DNA from: Nocardioides cavernaquae | GTDB taxonomy: Bacteria; Actinomycetota; Actinomycetes; Propionibacteriales; Nocardioidaceae | Assembly: GCF_003600895.1 (NCBI RefSeq) | Contig: NZ_QYRP01000002.1 | Coordinates: 372,001 to 436,000 of the forward strand | Length of the DNA: 64,000 nucleotides | Direction of reading: 5' to 3' | Part shown: in pieces, positions 27,130 to 37,888 of the stretch | Numbering within the stretch: position 1 is the first letter of the stretch | Layout of the letters: each line of letters opens with the position of its first letter | Program-made: the position numbers and the translations under genes | The notes under the pieces: model-generated | The model's database searches: none | Seen by the model: only the letters and a program-made list of their open reading frames with translations | What the model was told of the DNA's origin: nothing

Positions 27130-27835
27130 CAAGGGCGGCCTTCTGCAGCGCGGTGAGGTCGGCGCAGCCCTTCTCGCCCAGCGCGAGGAGAGCATCGAGC
27201 TCGGCGCGGTTGAACGGAGCGCCCTCGGCGGTGCCCTGCACCTCGACGAAGGAGCCGGCGCCGGTCATCACGATGTTCATGTCGGTCTCGGCGCGGACGT
27301 CCTCCTCGTAAGGAAGGTCGAGGCGCGGGATGCCGTCGATGATGCCGACGGAGACCGCGGCAACCGAGCCGGTCAGCGCCTGCGGCACACCGAGGAACCG
27401 CACGGCGTCGGCCAGTGCCACGTAGGCGCCCGTGATCGCGGCGGTGCGGGTGCCGCCGTCGGCCTGCAGGACGTCGCAGTCGATCTGGATGGTGTTCTCG
27501 CCGAGCGCCTTGTCGTCGATGATCGCGCGGAGCGAGCGACCGATCAGGCGGGAGATCTCATGGGTACGGCCACCGATACGACCCTTGACCGACTCGCGGT
27601 CGTTGCGGGTGTTCGTCGCGGCGGGAAGCATCGCGTACTCCGCGGTGACCCAGCCGAGGCCCGAGCCCTTGCGCCAGCGCGGCACGCCCTCGGACGCCGA
27701 GGCGCAGCACAGCACGCGGGTCCTGCCGAACTCGACGAGCACGGAGCCGGCCGGGTGGTCGAGCCAGTTGCGGGTGATCTTGATGTCGCGGAGCTGGTCC
27801 GAGGATCGGCCGTCGGCCCGCAATGGTTCAGTCAT
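27122..27835 (-). CDS. rph: Ribonuclease PH
   Basis: 237 residues, the usual length. Landmarks are [58 protein letters not shown] and the C-terminal [19 protein letters not shown]. It trims tRNA 3' ends using phosphate. ATG 27835 stands 6 bases after TAAGGT on the minus strand (leaderless), so it has its own promoter inside the short gap after the SGNH gene. It is followed directly by rdgB. Confidence 0.96.
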   Translation of the reverse strand: MTEPLRADGRSSDQLRDIKITRNWLDHPAGSVLVEFGRTRVLCCASASEGVPRWRKGSGLGWVTAEYAMLPAATNTRNDRESVKGRIGGRTHEISRLIGRSLRAIIDDKALGENTIQIDCDVLQADGGTRTAAITGAYVALADAVRFLGVPQALTGSVAAVSVGIIDGIPRLDLPYEEDVRAETDMNIVMTGAGSFVEVQGTAEGAPFNRAELDALLALGEKGCADLTALQKAALDG

Positions 27836-27844
27836 GGACTGACC

Positions 27845-28648
27845 TTATCGAGGTCCCCCGACGAGCTCTGCATGCACCGGGACCGGCCGACGGGCGAGAC
27901 CACGAGCTTCCGTGACGGCCATCCGCGCCGCCCACGGCCCGAGGTCCCGCGCCCGGCGCCCGAACCACGGCACGCCCTCGGTGACCATCCAGGTCAGGTC
28001 GCTGCGCCAGTTGGGCTCGTAGCCACCGTCGCGCACGATCGTCGGCAACGGGCACTCCATGCCCCCTTCGTCGAGCTGCAGCGCGAACGCACGCGCAAGC
28101 GCCCGGTGGCCGAGCTCGGAGGGGTGCAGCCGGTCGACGGACCAGAATTCACGCATCCAGACCTCGGGCGTCTCGGCGAGGTCGACACGGAGACCGCCGA
28201 ACCGCTCGAACGCCTCGTCGTACACGTCGTTGAGGAAGTCGATCCGGGAGTAGAGCGGCCGGCGGAGCACGCCCGGAAGGCCGAAGACCCGGCCGTGGTC
28301 GTGGTAGCGAACCGTCAACAGCGTGGTGCCGAGGTCGTGCAGCGACTCGACGGTCTCGAGCAGCTCCGTGCGGATCCGCGGACGGTCCCAGGTGGAGCGC
28401 ATCGTGTCGTTGACCCCGACGATGACCGACGCGACGTCGGGCTGGTGGCGGAGCGCCTCGGGCAGCTGCTTGTGACGTACGTCGCCGGTGATGGCGCCGC
28501 TCACCGCCAGGTTGCAGAAGGAGACGTCGTGGGTTTCCCCGAGTGCATCGGCGAGCAGACGGGCCCAACCCCGCCAGCCGCCAGGGACCGGGTCACCGAC
28601 ACCGGCCGTGGTCGAGTCTCCGAGTGCTGCAAAGCGCACGTAGCTCAT
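27845..28648 (-). CDS. SGNH/GDSL-family hydrolase
   Basis: 267 residues. The catalytic blocks are ALGDSTTAGVG (Ser), LAVSGAITGD (Gly), VIVGVNDTM (Asn) and VDRLHPSELGH (Asp/His). This is the SGNH esterase/lipase fold. There is no signal peptide, so it probably acts in the cytoplasm on an ester of unknown kind. Start ATG 28648 has GAGG a few bases upstream. The frame is open further upstream to 28732 but without a good start. Confidence 0.9.
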   Translation of the reverse strand: MSYVRFAALGDSTTAGVGDPVPGGWRGWARLLADALGETHDVSFCNLAVSGAITGDVRHKQLPEALRHQPDVASVIVGVNDTMRSTWDRPRIRTELLETVESLHDLGTTLLTVRYHDHGRVFGLPGVLRRPLYSRIDFLNDVYDEAFERFGGLRVDLAETPEVWMREFWSVDRLHPSELGHRALARAFALQLDEGGMECPLPTIVRDGGYEPNWRSDLTWMVTEGVPWFGRRARDLGPWAARMAVTEARGLARRPVPVHAELVGGPR

Positions 28649-28732
28649 GGCCTCAGCGTGGCGGTGCCGGGTACGGGAACTCTCCGTCCGGGTGTCGCGT
28701 CGCCCAAGCCTGGATGAACACACGAAATGCAC

Positions 28733-28773
28733 CCAGGTCCGGCCGCACCCCCGTTTGGAGCGGCCGGACCTGG
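28733..28773 (-). terminator. Hairpin terminator of the ABC exporter operon
   Basis: A perfect 14-bp stem (CCAGGTCCGGCCGC with GCGGCCGGACCTGG) and a 13-base loop lie 26 bases beyond the permease stop on the minus strand. It closes the two-gene ABC operon. Confidence 0.8.
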
Positions 28774-28798
28774 ATCTCCCTCCCAGGAGACCGAGGCG

Positions 28799-29620
28799 CT
28801 ACTTCACCTCGGCGCGAAGCACCCGCCGCAGGCCCAGGGCCAGCGGAAGGACCACCCACACGGTTGCGGTGACCAGGACCCGGGCGTAGTCGTCGCCGCT
28901 GGTCGGTTCACCCATGACGAACGGCATCATCGCGAAGCCGAGGTCGAACCACGGCACGACGTCCTGGCCCCACGAGAAGATGCCGTAGAGCGGGCCCCAG
29001 ACCATGAGCGGGAGCAGGAGCGCGATCACGTAGTAGATGGAGACCGCGCCGGCCGTGCTGAGCAGCAGCAGGCCGAAGGCGAAGGCCATCAGGAAGTACG
29101 CCAGCTGCTGGCCCAGCACCCAGGCGAGGACGCCGAGCGACAGGTTCCACACCGGCGACTCACCCGAGATCACGCCACCGAGAGCCGTGCCGAGGGCACC
29201 GAGCCCCACGGCGAGGGCGATCGTCGCGACCGCGAGGATGACGATGACGACCAGCTTGGCCAGGATCACCCGGCTGCGACGCGCCTCGAGCGCGAACGTC
29301 ACGAGGCCCGTGCGCTGGCCCCACTCACTGGTCACCGCGGTGATCGCGAAGACCGGAACGAGGAGCGAGAGCGGGACGGTCATGATCTGGGTGATGAAGA
29401 TCGTCGCGCTGATCGACACGTCGTCGTTCAGGGCGATCACGACCAGCGGGATGACCATCGCGAGGACGATCAGCACACCGGTGATGATGCCGAGCCAGAG
29501 GCCGGCGCGCGTGTCGAACATCTTGCGCAGCTCGACCTTGACGAGTCGGCCGAACGGGACCGGAGCGGTCCCCGAGAAGTCGATGACGCCGGCGTCGTCT
29601 GTAGTGAGGGTGGCGCTCAT
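28799..29620 (-). CDS. ABC-2 type exporter permease
   Basis: 273 residues with about six membrane segments. The N-terminus FGRLVKVELRKMFDTRAG is typical of ABC-2 permeases, followed by AVTSEWGQRTGLVTFALEARR after the second helix. It forms the membrane part of an efflux or export system with the preceding ATPase. Start ATG 29620 overlaps that gene's stop (ATGA). The divergent two-component system suggests the pair is a stress- or antibiotic-inducible exporter (inference). Confidence 0.87.
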   Translation of the reverse strand: MSATLTTDDAGVIDFSGTAPVPFGRLVKVELRKMFDTRAGLWLGIITGVLIVLAMVIPLVVIALNDDVSISATIFITQIMTVPLSLLVPVFAITAVTSEWGQRTGLVTFALEARRSRVILAKLVVIVILAVATIALAVGLGALGTALGGVISGESPVWNLSLGVLAWVLGQQLAYFLMAFAFGLLLLSTAGAVSIYYVIALLLPLMVWGPLYGIFSWGQDVVPWFDLGFAMMPFVMGEPTSGDDYARVLVTATVWVVLPLALGLRRVLRAEVK

Positions 29621-30519
29621 GCCACGACTCCTTCCGTGAAGTCACGCTGGGTGTCGGCGGTCAGCTCGAGGAACAGGTCCTCGAGGCCGCCGTCGGCGGG
29701 ACGAAGCTCGATGAGGGTGATCTGCGCAGCGGCGGCGACCTTGCCGACCTGGAGTGCCTCGGCATCGGCGAGGAATCCTTCACCGAGAGGCGAGGCCGAG
29801 ATGCCGTTGGCGGCCAGCGCCTCCAGCAGCTGGGGCTCCTCGACGGCACGGAAGAACGTGCCGGTCTGGCTGAGCAGCGACTCGGGCGTGCCCTGGGCCA
29901 CGATCTTGCCGCGGCCGATCATGACGATGTCGTCGGCAATCAGCTGCACCTCGTTGAGCAGGTGGCTGGAGAGCAGCACGGTGCCGCCGCGCTCGGCGTA
30001 CGACTTGAGGAGGCCGCGCATCCAGCGGATGCCGGCCGGGTCGAGGCCGTTGGCCGGCTCGTCGAGGATCAGGATCTGCGGGTCACCCAGCAGGGCGTTG
30101 GCCAGGCCGAGGCGCTGGCGCATGCCGAGCGAGTAGTTGCGGACGCGGCGCTTGGCCTCGGACGGGTTCAGGCCGACCAGCGCGAGCATCTCGTCGACGC
30201 GGGAGTCGGGCAGACCCATGGTGCGGGCGGAGATGAGGAGGACCTCACGGCCGGTGCGGCCGGCGTGCTGGGCAGAAGCGTCGAGGAGTACGCCGACGTG
30301 ACGGCCCGGGTTCGGGATGTCCTCGTAGCGGTGGCCGCCGATCGTGACGTTGCCGTCCGTGGGGGCGCTCAGGCCGACCATGATGCGCATGGTGGTCGTC
30401 TTGCCAGCTCCGTTGGGACCGAGGAAGCCGGTCACGCGACCCGGGCGAGCCACGAAGCTGACGTTGTCGACAGCGGTGTAGTCGCCGTACGTCCTGGTCA
30501 GGTTCTCAACTTTGATCAT
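29617..30519 (-). CDS. ABC transporter ATP-binding protein (exporter type)
   Basis: 300 residues. Walker A is GPNGAGKTTT, the signature YSLGMRQRLGLA and Walker B ILDEPANGLDP. The C-terminal part from about 210 (PESLLSQTGTFFRAVEEP) is the extension common in DrrA/CcmA-like drug-export ATPases. ATG 30519 is the first good start; no clear ribosome site precedes it. It powers the ABC-2 permease encoded next. Its promoter region (30520-30649) is shared with the divergent histidine kinase. Confidence 0.92.
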   Translation of the reverse strand: MIKVENLTRTYGDYTAVDNVSFVARPGRVTGFLGPNGAGKTTTMRIMVGLSAPTDGNVTIGGHRYEDIPNPGRHVGVLLDASAQHAGRTGREVLLISARTMGLPDSRVDEMLALVGLNPSEAKRRVRNYSLGMRQRLGLANALLGDPQILILDEPANGLDPAGIRWMRGLLKSYAERGGTVLLSSHLLNEVQLIADDIVMIGRGKIVAQGTPESLLSQTGTFFRAVEEPQLLEALAANGISASPLGEGFLADAEALQVGKVAAAAQITLIELRPADGGLEDLFLELTADTQRDFTEGVVA

Positions 30520-30649
30520 GCAACCAATCTGTCCGAGTCCGCCGACGGCCGCATCGGTCGGAGGTCTCGATCCGACCCCTACCAAAGTCAGCGGGTCGCG
30601 CGACCGCGGTCGCTGACGCCCGACCGGGCGCGCCCCCTAGCCTGAGCAG

Positions 30650-31816
30650 GTGGACACCGACCCCGAGCGCTACCAGCCGCGCCTGAGCTGGCACTCGCAC
30701 CTGTGGCGCTACCTGCTGTGCCTGGTGATCAGCGGTCTCGCCTGGGCCTCGGTGGCCGACGGCCAGATCAACGAGCACCCCGCGCTGCTGGTGACCGACA
30801 TCGTGCTCGGCATCGCGTCGTACGTGCTGGTGTTCTGGCGCCGCCGCTGGCCGCTCCAGGTCGCGATCATCCTGAGCGTCGTGGCCGCGCTCTCCGGCAT
30901 CGCGGCGGGACCCGCAGTGCTTGCCTCGGTCTCCCTGGCGACCCGCCGCATCTACTGGCAGCTGCTCGCTGTCGGGCTGATCTCCATCGCGGCCGGGGAG
31001 GTCTTCGTCAGCGTCCAGCCCCAGCGGGACCCGAGCCCGTGGTGGGTCGACCTCCTGATCAACGTCGCGGTCACCGTCGCGATCCTCGGCTGGGGCATGT
31101 ACATCGGCTCGCGCCGCCAGCTGCTCTGGACCCTGCGCGACCAGGTGGCACAGGCAGAGGAGAAGGCGCGGCTGCTCTCCAGCCAGGCGCGCACCTCCGA
31201 GCGCTCGCGGATCGCCCGCGAGATGCACGACGTTCTCGCGCACCGCATCTCCCAGGTCTCGCTGCACGCCAACGCCGTGATGTTCCGCGAGGACCTGAGC
31301 GCCGAGGAGATCCGCAAGAGCGTCGCGGTCATCCAGGAGAAGGCCAACGCCGCCCTCGTCGACCTGCGCGGCGTCCTCGGCGTCCTCCGCGATCCCGCGA
31401 CGGGCGAGATCCTCGACCGCCCGCAGCCCACCTCGGCCGACCTGCCTGCCCTCGTCGACGAGGCGCGCGCCTCCGGCATGCACATCGAGTACGCCGACGA
31501 CGTGCGGGCCGATGGCGACCACGCGGTCCCCGAGCTCGCCGGCCGGACGCTCTACCGCCTCGTGCAGGAGTCGCTGACCAACGCCCGCAAGCACGCCCCG
31601 GCTGCGGCCGTCTCCATCTCGCTCACCGGATCCGTGGCTGAGGGGCTGACGCTCGAGGTGCGGAACCCGCTCGGATTCCACCCGTCCACCACCCCCGGAG
31701 CCGGCCTCGGACTGGTCGGTCTGCGCGAGCGCCTCGAGCTCGCCGGCGGCACCCTGACGGCCGGCCGCGAGCAGACCCACTGGGTCGTGCGAGGCTGGGT
31801 CCCGTGGGAGAACTGA
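30650..31816 (+). CDS. Sensor histidine kinase, NarL-system type
   Basis: 388 residues. Five to six membrane segments fill residues 20-155. The dimerisation box is ERSRIAREMHDVLAHRISQ, with the phosphorylated histidine near 193. The ATPase domain has LVQESLTNARKHA and GAGLGLVGLRERLELAGG. No extracytoplasmic sensor domain is visible, so it probably senses the membrane itself, like LiaS or DesK. GTG 30650 is 6 bases after TAGCCT (leaderless). It overlaps the response regulator gene and is divergent from the ABC exporter. Confidence 0.93.
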   Translation: MDTDPERYQPRLSWHSHLWRYLLCLVISGLAWASVADGQINEHPALLVTDIVLGIASYVLVFWRRRWPLQVAIILSVVAALSGIAAGPAVLASVSLATRRIYWQLLAVGLISIAAGEVFVSVQPQRDPSPWWVDLLINVAVTVAILGWGMYIGSRRQLLWTLRDQVAQAEEKARLLSSQARTSERSRIAREMHDVLAHRISQVSLHANAVMFREDLSAEEIRKSVAVIQEKANAALVDLRGVLGVLRDPATGEILDRPQPTSADLPALVDEARASGMHIEYADDVRADGDHAVPELAGRTLYRLVQESLTNARKHAPAAAVSISLTGSVAEGLTLEVRNPLGFHPSTTPGAGLGLVGLRERLELAGGTLTAGREQTHWVVRGWVPWEN

Positions 31817-32514
31817 CAACCGGCGACCAGACCTCCGGCGCACCGACCAGGATCCGCGTGCTGCTGGTGGACGACGATCCGCTGGTGCGCTCGGCCCTGG
31901 CCCTGATGATCGGCGGCCAGCCCGACATCGAGGTGATCGGTGAAGCGGCCAACGGCGCCGAGGGCCTGGCCCGCTGTGCGACGGACCGTCCCGACGTGGT
32001 GCTCATGGACATCCGCATGCCGGTGATGGACGGCCTCGAGGCCACCCGCCAGCTCCACGCACGCCCCAGCCCGCCGCGGGTCATCGTGCTGACCACGTTC
32101 GACGCCGACGACTACGTCACCGGGGCGATCGCCGCGGGGGCCGACGGCTTCGTCCTCAAGGACACTCCCCCGGCCGAGATCGTCGCGGCCATCCGTCGGG
32201 TGGCCGACGGCGAGCCGATGCTGTCGCCTTCCGCCACCGCCTCCCTGATCCGCCAGATCCGCACCGACAACGCGGAGACCAGCAACGGCTCGGACCGCGA
32301 GGCCCAGGCTCTCGCCCGACTCTCCAGCCTCACCGAGCGAGAGCACGAGGTCGCGCTGGCCATCGGTCGCGGCCTCTCCAACGCGGAGATCGCGCGCGAG
32401 CTCTTCCTGTCGGTGCCCACCGTCAAGGCACACGTCGGGCGGCTCTTCGACAAGCTCGGCACCACCAACCGCGTGCAGATCGCGATCTGCGTCCACGACG
32501 CCGGCCTCGTCTGA
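31804..32514 (+). CDS. NarL/FixJ-family response regulator
   Basis: 236 residues. The receiver domain is RIRVLLVDDDPLVRSALALM with the phosphorylated Asp near 69 (VVLMDIRMPVMDG) and Lys in GFVLKDTPP. The LuxR-type DNA-binding domain is LTEREHEVALAIGRGLSNAE and VPTVKAHVGRLFDKLG. GTG 31804 lies inside the kinase gene's last codons (13-base overlap), so the two are coupled. The likely target is the divergent ABC exporter (inference). Confidence 0.94.
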   Translation: MGELTTGDQTSGAPTRIRVLLVDDDPLVRSALALMIGGQPDIEVIGEAANGAEGLARCATDRPDVVLMDIRMPVMDGLEATRQLHARPSPPRVIVLTTFDADDYVTGAIAAGADGFVLKDTPPAEIVAAIRRVADGEPMLSPSATASLIRQIRTDNAETSNGSDREAQALARLSSLTEREHEVALAIGRGLSNAEIARELFLSVPTVKAHVGRLFDKLGTTNRVQIAICVHDAGLV

Positions 32515-32529
32515 CGCCGCGCGTCCGGG

Positions 32530-32605
32530 GTCAGGATGTTGCCCGAGCGTTCAGCCGGAGCGAGGAACGAGCGAAGGCGAACTGCAGGGAGGGCGACGTC
32601 CTGAC
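32530..32605. other. Large intergenic stem-loop
   Basis: GTCAGGATGTTGCCC (32530-32544) pairs with GGGCGACGTCCTGAC (32591-32605), 15 pairs of which two are G-U. The 46-base loop contains an inner CGTTC/GAACG stem. It lies between the convergent response-regulator and cupin genes. It may be a terminator, but the big structured loop is unusual. Confidence 0.5.
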
Positions 32606-32624
32606 CCAGGACGCGCACCCGGCC

Positions 32625-33032
32625 TCAGGCCAGCTCGAAGTCGGCGAAGTCGAATCCCGGCGAGACCAGGCAGCTGACCAGCGCCTCGCGGTCGGACGGG
32701 ATCGTGCGCTGCCACACGCCCGCCGGCACGAGGACCTGTAGCTCCGCACCCTCGGCCATGCCCACCGCGTGCTTCTCCCCCGGCTCGGGCGCAGGCCCGG
32801 ATCCGCCCAGCTCGACGGTGACGACGCCACTGTGCGCCAGCCAGATCTCGTCGGACAACACGCGGTGCCAGGCCGACGACTCCCCGGCGGGCAGGAGGAA
32901 GTGGATCAGCGTGGCCGTGGGGCGGACCCGCCCGTCGGGCAGCTCCACGGACTCGGGCGACACCCACGTCTGCCGGTACCAACCACCTTCGGGGTGTGGC
33001 TCCAGCCCGAGCATGCGGGCGAGCGCCGGCAC
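32625..33032 (-). CDS. DUF985-type cupin protein
   Basis: 135 residues. The start of the fold reads LGLEPHPEGGWYRQTW, and the barrel has TATLIHFLLPAGESSAWHRV, DEIWLAHSGVVTVEL and LVSPGFDFADFEL, typical of the cupin-5/DUF985 family. No enzymatic role is known for certain; related proteins bind sugars or act as isomerases. GTG 33032 is used; TTG 33047 is an alternative and neither has a well-spaced ribosome site. It follows the metallo-beta-lactamase-fold gene, which it probably shares a transcript with. Confidence 0.82.
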   Translation of the reverse strand: MPALARMLGLEPHPEGGWYRQTWVSPESVELPDGRVRPTATLIHFLLPAGESSAWHRVLSDEIWLAHSGVVTVELGGSGPAPEPGEKHAVGMAEGAELQVLVPAGVWQRTIPSDREALVSCLVSPGFDFADFELA

Positions 33033-33051
33033 CTCACCGGATGACAAGGGA

Positions 33052-33822
33052 TCAGACCTCGTAGACCGCGCCCTTGGCGGCCAGGTCGAGCGGGCCACGC
33101 CAGAGCTCGGACGCCTCGGTGACGGCGATGATCTTGTCGTGCCAGGCGGGGATGTGGGTGAGCACGAGCCGCTCGACGCCTGCCTTGAGGGCGACCATCG
33201 CGGCCTCGCGACCGGTCAGGTGAATGTCGGGCGGGTTGACGTCGGCATCGCGGAACGCGGCCTCGGCGATGAACACGTGCGCTCCCTCGGCAGCCTGCAC
33301 CAGGGAGTCACAGATGCCGGTGTCGCCGCTGTAGACCAGCACGCGGCCGTCGGCCTCGACGCGCAGCGCGTAGGCGGTCACGGGGTGAACGACCTGGGTG
33401 GGCGTGATCGTGATCGGACCGATCTGGACGGGACCGGCGTAGTCGAGGAAGTCGAACTCCTCGTTCATGCCCGGGTCCTCATCGAGGTCGTAGGCCTTCG
33501 CCATGCGGCGCGCGGTGTCGACCGGGCCCCAGACCGGGATCTTCGGCTGGGCACCGAGCGGGTGGTACTTCCGCAGCACGTAGTAGCCGCAGAGGTCCAG
33601 GCAGTGGTCGGCGTGCAGATGGCTCACGAAGACCGCGTCGATCGAGAGCGGATCGGCATGGTTGTGGAGCTCGCCGAGGGCACCGCTGCCGAGGTCGAGG
33701 AGGATGCGCCAGGTGCGGATCCGGCCACTCTCGTCGACCCCGTCCGCCTCGACGAGATAGCAACTGGCCGGGGCCTCAGGACCTGGGTATGAGCCCGAGC
33801 AGCCGATGACAGTGACCTTCAC
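33052..33822 (-). CDS. Metallo-beta-lactamase-fold hydrolase, Rv1339-like
   Basis: 256 residues. The metal-binding motif is SHLHADHCLDL (H68, H70, D72, H73). Further ligands are in VVHPVTAY, YSGDTGICD and LTHIPAWHD. The N-terminus KVTVIGCSGSYPGPEAPASC is characteristic. By fold and by place in the clpS…rph gene order it corresponds to M. tuberculosis Rv1339, reported as an atypical cyclic-AMP phosphodiesterase; equal function here is inference. GTG 33822 is 7 bases after TACGTT on the minus strand. Confidence 0.88.
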   Translation of the reverse strand: MKVTVIGCSGSYPGPEAPASCYLVEADGVDESGRIRTWRILLDLGSGALGELHNHADPLSIDAVFVSHLHADHCLDLCGYYVLRKYHPLGAQPKIPVWGPVDTARRMAKAYDLDEDPGMNEEFDFLDYAGPVQIGPITITPTQVVHPVTAYALRVEADGRVLVYSGDTGICDSLVQAAEGAHVFIAEAAFRDADVNPPDIHLTGREAAMVALKAGVERLVLTHIPAWHDKIIAVTEASELWRGPLDLAAKGAVYEV

Positions 33823-33892
33823 GGGCAACAACGTACGCCTTGGGGTCCCGATCGCGCTGCATTCTGCGATCCGGCTCACCCGATGACGAGCG

Positions 33893-35186
<1,294 letters not shown>

Positions 35187-35187
<1 letters not shown>

Positions 35188-35633
35188 TACTGGTGCTCCT
35201 CAATCAAGGGCTTAGCAGGGACGACAGCGACCTCTTCTTCGGTCACTTCGCCGTCGATGATTCTGTAGGACCTGAACTCCACGGGGCCGTCGTTATTCCC
35301 GTGCTCGCGTGTGCTGACCAGCACGTAGTGCGCGTTGGGCTCGCTCGCCAGGCCGATGTCGGTGCGGCTCGGGTACGCCTCCGTCGCGGTGTGCGAGTGG
35401 TAGACGATCACCGGCTCCTCGTCGCGGTCCCACATCTCCTTGTAGAGCTGCAACAGCTCCGTCGAGTCGAACTCGTAGAAGGTGGGACTCCCCGCGGCGT
35501 TGATCATCTCGATGAACCGCTCGGGGCGGTCGCTGCCTTCCGGGCCCGCAACAATGCCGCAGCACTCGTCGGGGTGGTCCCGCTTGGCGTGCGCCACGAT
35601 CGCGTCGTACGTGGCCTGGTCGAGGGTCAACAC
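35187..35633 (-). CDS. mec: Mec-type JAMM metalloprotease
   Basis: 148 residues. The JAMM zinc motif is H79-S-H81 … S89-x-x-D92 in VYHSHTATEAYPSRTDIG, with the upstream glutamate in HPDECCGIVAG. In M. tuberculosis Mec cleaves cysteine from the CysO-cysteine adduct. Here it may also remove the two residues after Gly-Gly on CysO. GTG 35633 lies 7 bases after TAGTCT on the minus strand, so the operon mRNA is probably leaderless. Upstream in-frame sequence to 35708 looks non-coding. Confidence 0.93.
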
Positions 35634-35720
35634 GGGCCCAAGACTAGGTGAGAACGCGGCGCCACCCTGCATCCGGCGGCTTCGGCCCGGGAGGCGGACA
35701 GGGCCCACGAACAGCCGGAC

Positions 35721-36305
35721 TCAGCGCTGGAGCGCCTCGACCAGCGTCTCCTGCAGGTAGCCGACCCACTCGTAGATGTCGTGCGCCTGCAGGGTCGGGT
35801 CCTCGTCGGGCAGGGAGGCCCAGTACTCCTCGTCGCCCTCCTCGATGCCGAGCCGGGTGGCGAGGGCCAGCCGGATGTCGGTGAACGACCGCATCCAGGT
35901 CATCGCCTCCGGCTCGTCGAGCTCGACGTCGAAGTGGAGCCCGTCCTCGGTCAGCTCCGGCGGGAGGCCCGCCTCCTCGAGGCTGTCGATGATCGTCTCG
36001 GCGGCGCGGGACTTGCCGTCGCGCAGCGCCCCCTCGGTGAAGCGGCGGAACTCGGCTGCCGCCTCGTCATCGTCCGGGTACGCCGTGGGGAAGAGCCGGG
36101 CGAGCACCGGGTCCTCCGGCTCGCTCGTGGGACCCGAGAAGTCGAGCATCGCCTCGAGCGGGTCACGGTCGTCACGTGGCTCGGCGGTCTCGTTGTGCAG
36201 GAGCTCGACCAGCTGGCCGGCCAGCGAACGGAGCAGCTCGGCCTCGAAGCCGGTGAAGTCGGCGATGATCCGGCCGCTCTTCCTGTGCTTGGCGAAGCCG
36301 CTCAC
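35721..36305 (-). CDS. DUF2017 family protein
   Basis: 194 residues. It starts with GFAKHRKSGRIIADFTGFEA and then continues with an acidic helical body (RLFPTAYPDDDEAAAEFRRF; MRSFTDIRLALATRLGIEEG). This matches the conserved actinobacterial protein that follows clpS (Rv1332 in M. tuberculosis). No function is established; its constant place after clpS hints at a link to proteolysis. GTG 36305 has GAGG 5 bases upstream. The gene lies 22 bases after clpS. Confidence 0.85.
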   Translation of the reverse strand: MSGFAKHRKSGRIIADFTGFEAELLRSLAGQLVELLHNETAEPRDDRDPLEAMLDFSGPTSEPEDPVLARLFPTAYPDDDEAAAEFRRFTEGALRDGKSRAAETIIDSLEEAGLPPELTEDGLHFDVELDEPEAMTWMRSFTDIRLALATRLGIEEGDEEYWASLPDEDPTLQAHDIYEWVGYLQETLVEALQR

Positions 36306-36327
36306 GGTGTCCTCACGTTCGCGCCGC

Positions 36328-36645
36328 TCACGAGCTCTTCTCCATGGTGGCCCAGAGCCCGTACTCATGCATGGCCTGCACGTCGCGCTCCATCTCCTCG
36401 CGAGTTCCGGTGGACACGACGGAGCGACCGTCCTCGTGCACCTCCATCATCAGCTTCTCGGCCTTCTTCTTGTCGTAGCCGAAGTACTTCTGGAAGACGA
36501 AGGTCACGTAGGACATGAGGTTGACCGGATCGTTCCAGACGATCGTCACCCACGGCTTCGCGAGGAAGGTGATCTCGTCGGGCAACAGAGACGAATCGAC
36601 GCCCGGATCAACGTGGGAGGGGCTCGCTGCTGACACGCCGTCCAT
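36328..36645 (-). CDS. clpS: ATP-dependent Clp protease adaptor ClpS
   Basis: 105 residues. After a 25-residue leader come the ClpS core motifs [20 protein letters not shown] and the helix [20 protein letters not shown]. The residues that bind N-degron side chains ([10 protein letters not shown]) and the later EHEDGR-like region are kept. ClpS hands N-degron substrates to ClpC-ClpP. ATG 36645 is taken as the start; no strong ribosome site is seen. It is divergent from the old yellow enzyme gene. Confidence 0.95.
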   Translation of the reverse strand: MDGVSAASPSHVDPGVDSSLLPDEITFLAKPWVTIVWNDPVNLMSYVTFVFQKYFGYDKKKAEKLMMEVHEDGRSVVSTGTREEMERDVQAMHEYGLWATMEKSS

Positions 36646-36727
36646 GGTGTCACAAGGAGGGGTCACGAATTGAACACGACGACCTGGTCCGGGGAATGCA
36701 CGACCGCATGCACCCGTTGACGCCACC

Positions 36728-37822
36728 GTGACCGAACTCCTCTTCCAGCCTCTGACCGTCGGCGCCGTCCAGGTCGCCAACCGCGCCTTCATGGCGCCAC
36801 TGACCCGCATGCGCGCGGACCAGCCCGGCGACGTGCCCAACGCACTGATGGCGGAGTACTACGTCCAGCGCGCCGGGGCGGGCCTGATCATCACCGAGGG
36901 CACGCAGGTCTCGCCCCAGGGCAAGGGGTACGCCGACACTCCCGGCATCTACTCGGCCGAGCAGGTCGCCGGGTGGCGTCAGGTCACCGACGCCGTCCAC
37001 GCGGTCGGTGGCGTGATCGCGCCCCAGCTCTGGCACGTGGGGCGGGTCTCGCACGACTCGTTGCACGACGGCGCCCTGCCGGTGTCCGCGAGCGCCGTCG
37101 CCTACCGCAACCGCACCACCATCCGCGGCGAGGACGGCAACCTGACCCGGGCCGAGTGCCCCACGCCCCGCGCGCTGACCGTCGAGGAGATCGCCGCGGT
37201 CGTCGAGGACTACCGCGTCGCGACGCGCAACGCCCGGGAGGCAGGCTTCGACCTGGTCGAGATCCACGGCGCCCACGGCTACCTCCTGCACCAGTTCCTC
37301 TCCGCCGACAGCAACTTCCGCACCGACGCGTACGGCGGCTCGCTGGAGAACCGGGCCCGGCTGATGCTCGAGGTCCTCGACGCGGTCATCGACGAGTGGG
37401 ACGCCGCGCACGTCGGCATCCGGATCTCCCCCATCGGATCCTTCAACGGCCTGCAGGACCCCGAGGGCGCGGAGGCCGGTCTCTACCTGGCCGCCGAGTT
37501 CAACCGCCGGCGCGTGGCCTTCCTGCACCTCTCCGAGCCGGACTGGGCCGGCGGCCCCGAGCTCACCGACGAGTACCGCCAGCAGCTCCGCGCGGCGTAC
37601 CCCGGCGTGATCGTCGGCGCCGGCGCGTACGACGCGGGGAAGGCCGAGCGCCTGATCGAGGCCGGCCTGATCGACGCCGCGGCTTTCGGTCGTGCGTTCA
37701 TCGCCAACCCGGACCTGCCCGAGCGCCTGCGCACCGGCGCCGACCTGAACGAGCCCGACCTGGCGACGTTCTACGGCGGCGGCGCCCGCGGCTACACGGA
37801 CTATCCCGCCCTCACCGCCTGA
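36728..37822 (+). CDS. Old yellow enzyme family alkene reductase
   Basis: 364 residues. The FMN barrel begins [26 protein letters not shown]. The substrate-binding pair His-His lies in [15 protein letters not shown], and [10 protein letters not shown] supplies FMN contacts. The phosphate site is GAGAYD and [14 protein letters not shown]. It reduces activated C=C bonds (enones, nitro compounds) with NAD(P)H. GTG 36728 follows a short gap from clpS on the opposite strand. Its physiological substrate is unknown. Confidence 0.93.
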   Translation: MTELLFQPLTVGAVQVANRAFMAPLTRMRADQPGDVPNALMAEYYVQRAGAGLIITEGTQVSPQGKGYADTPGIYSAEQVAGWRQVTDAVHAVGGVIAPQLWHVGRVSHDSLHDGALPVSASAVAYRNRTTIRGEDGNLTRAECPTPRALTVEEIAAVVEDYRVATRNAREAGFDLVEIHGAHGYLLHQFLSADSNFRTDAYGGSLENRARLMLEVLDAVIDEWDAAHVGIRISPIGSFNGLQDPEGAEAGLYLAAEFNRRRVAFLHLSEPDWAGGPELTDEYRQQLRAAYPGVIVGAGAYDAGKAERLIEAGLIDAAAFGRAFIANPDLPERLRTGADLNEPDLATFYGGGARGYTDYPALTA

Positions 37823-37831
37823 ACGACCGAT

Positions 37832-37887
37832 AGCCCCCAACACCACGACCCTTTCCCTGCGAAATGGGGGTCCTGGTGTTGGGGACT
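37832..37887. terminator. Hairpin with AGCCCCC/GGGGACT ends between convergent genes
   Basis: AGCCCCCAACACCACGACCC pairs with GGGTCCTGGTGTTGGGGACT (20 pairs, two mismatches) around a 16-base loop. It lies between the stops of the old yellow enzyme and DUF1697 genes, so it can terminate both. Its 3' arm ends in GGGGACTG like the hairpin at 21935. Confidence 0.75.
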
Positions 37888-37888
37888 G

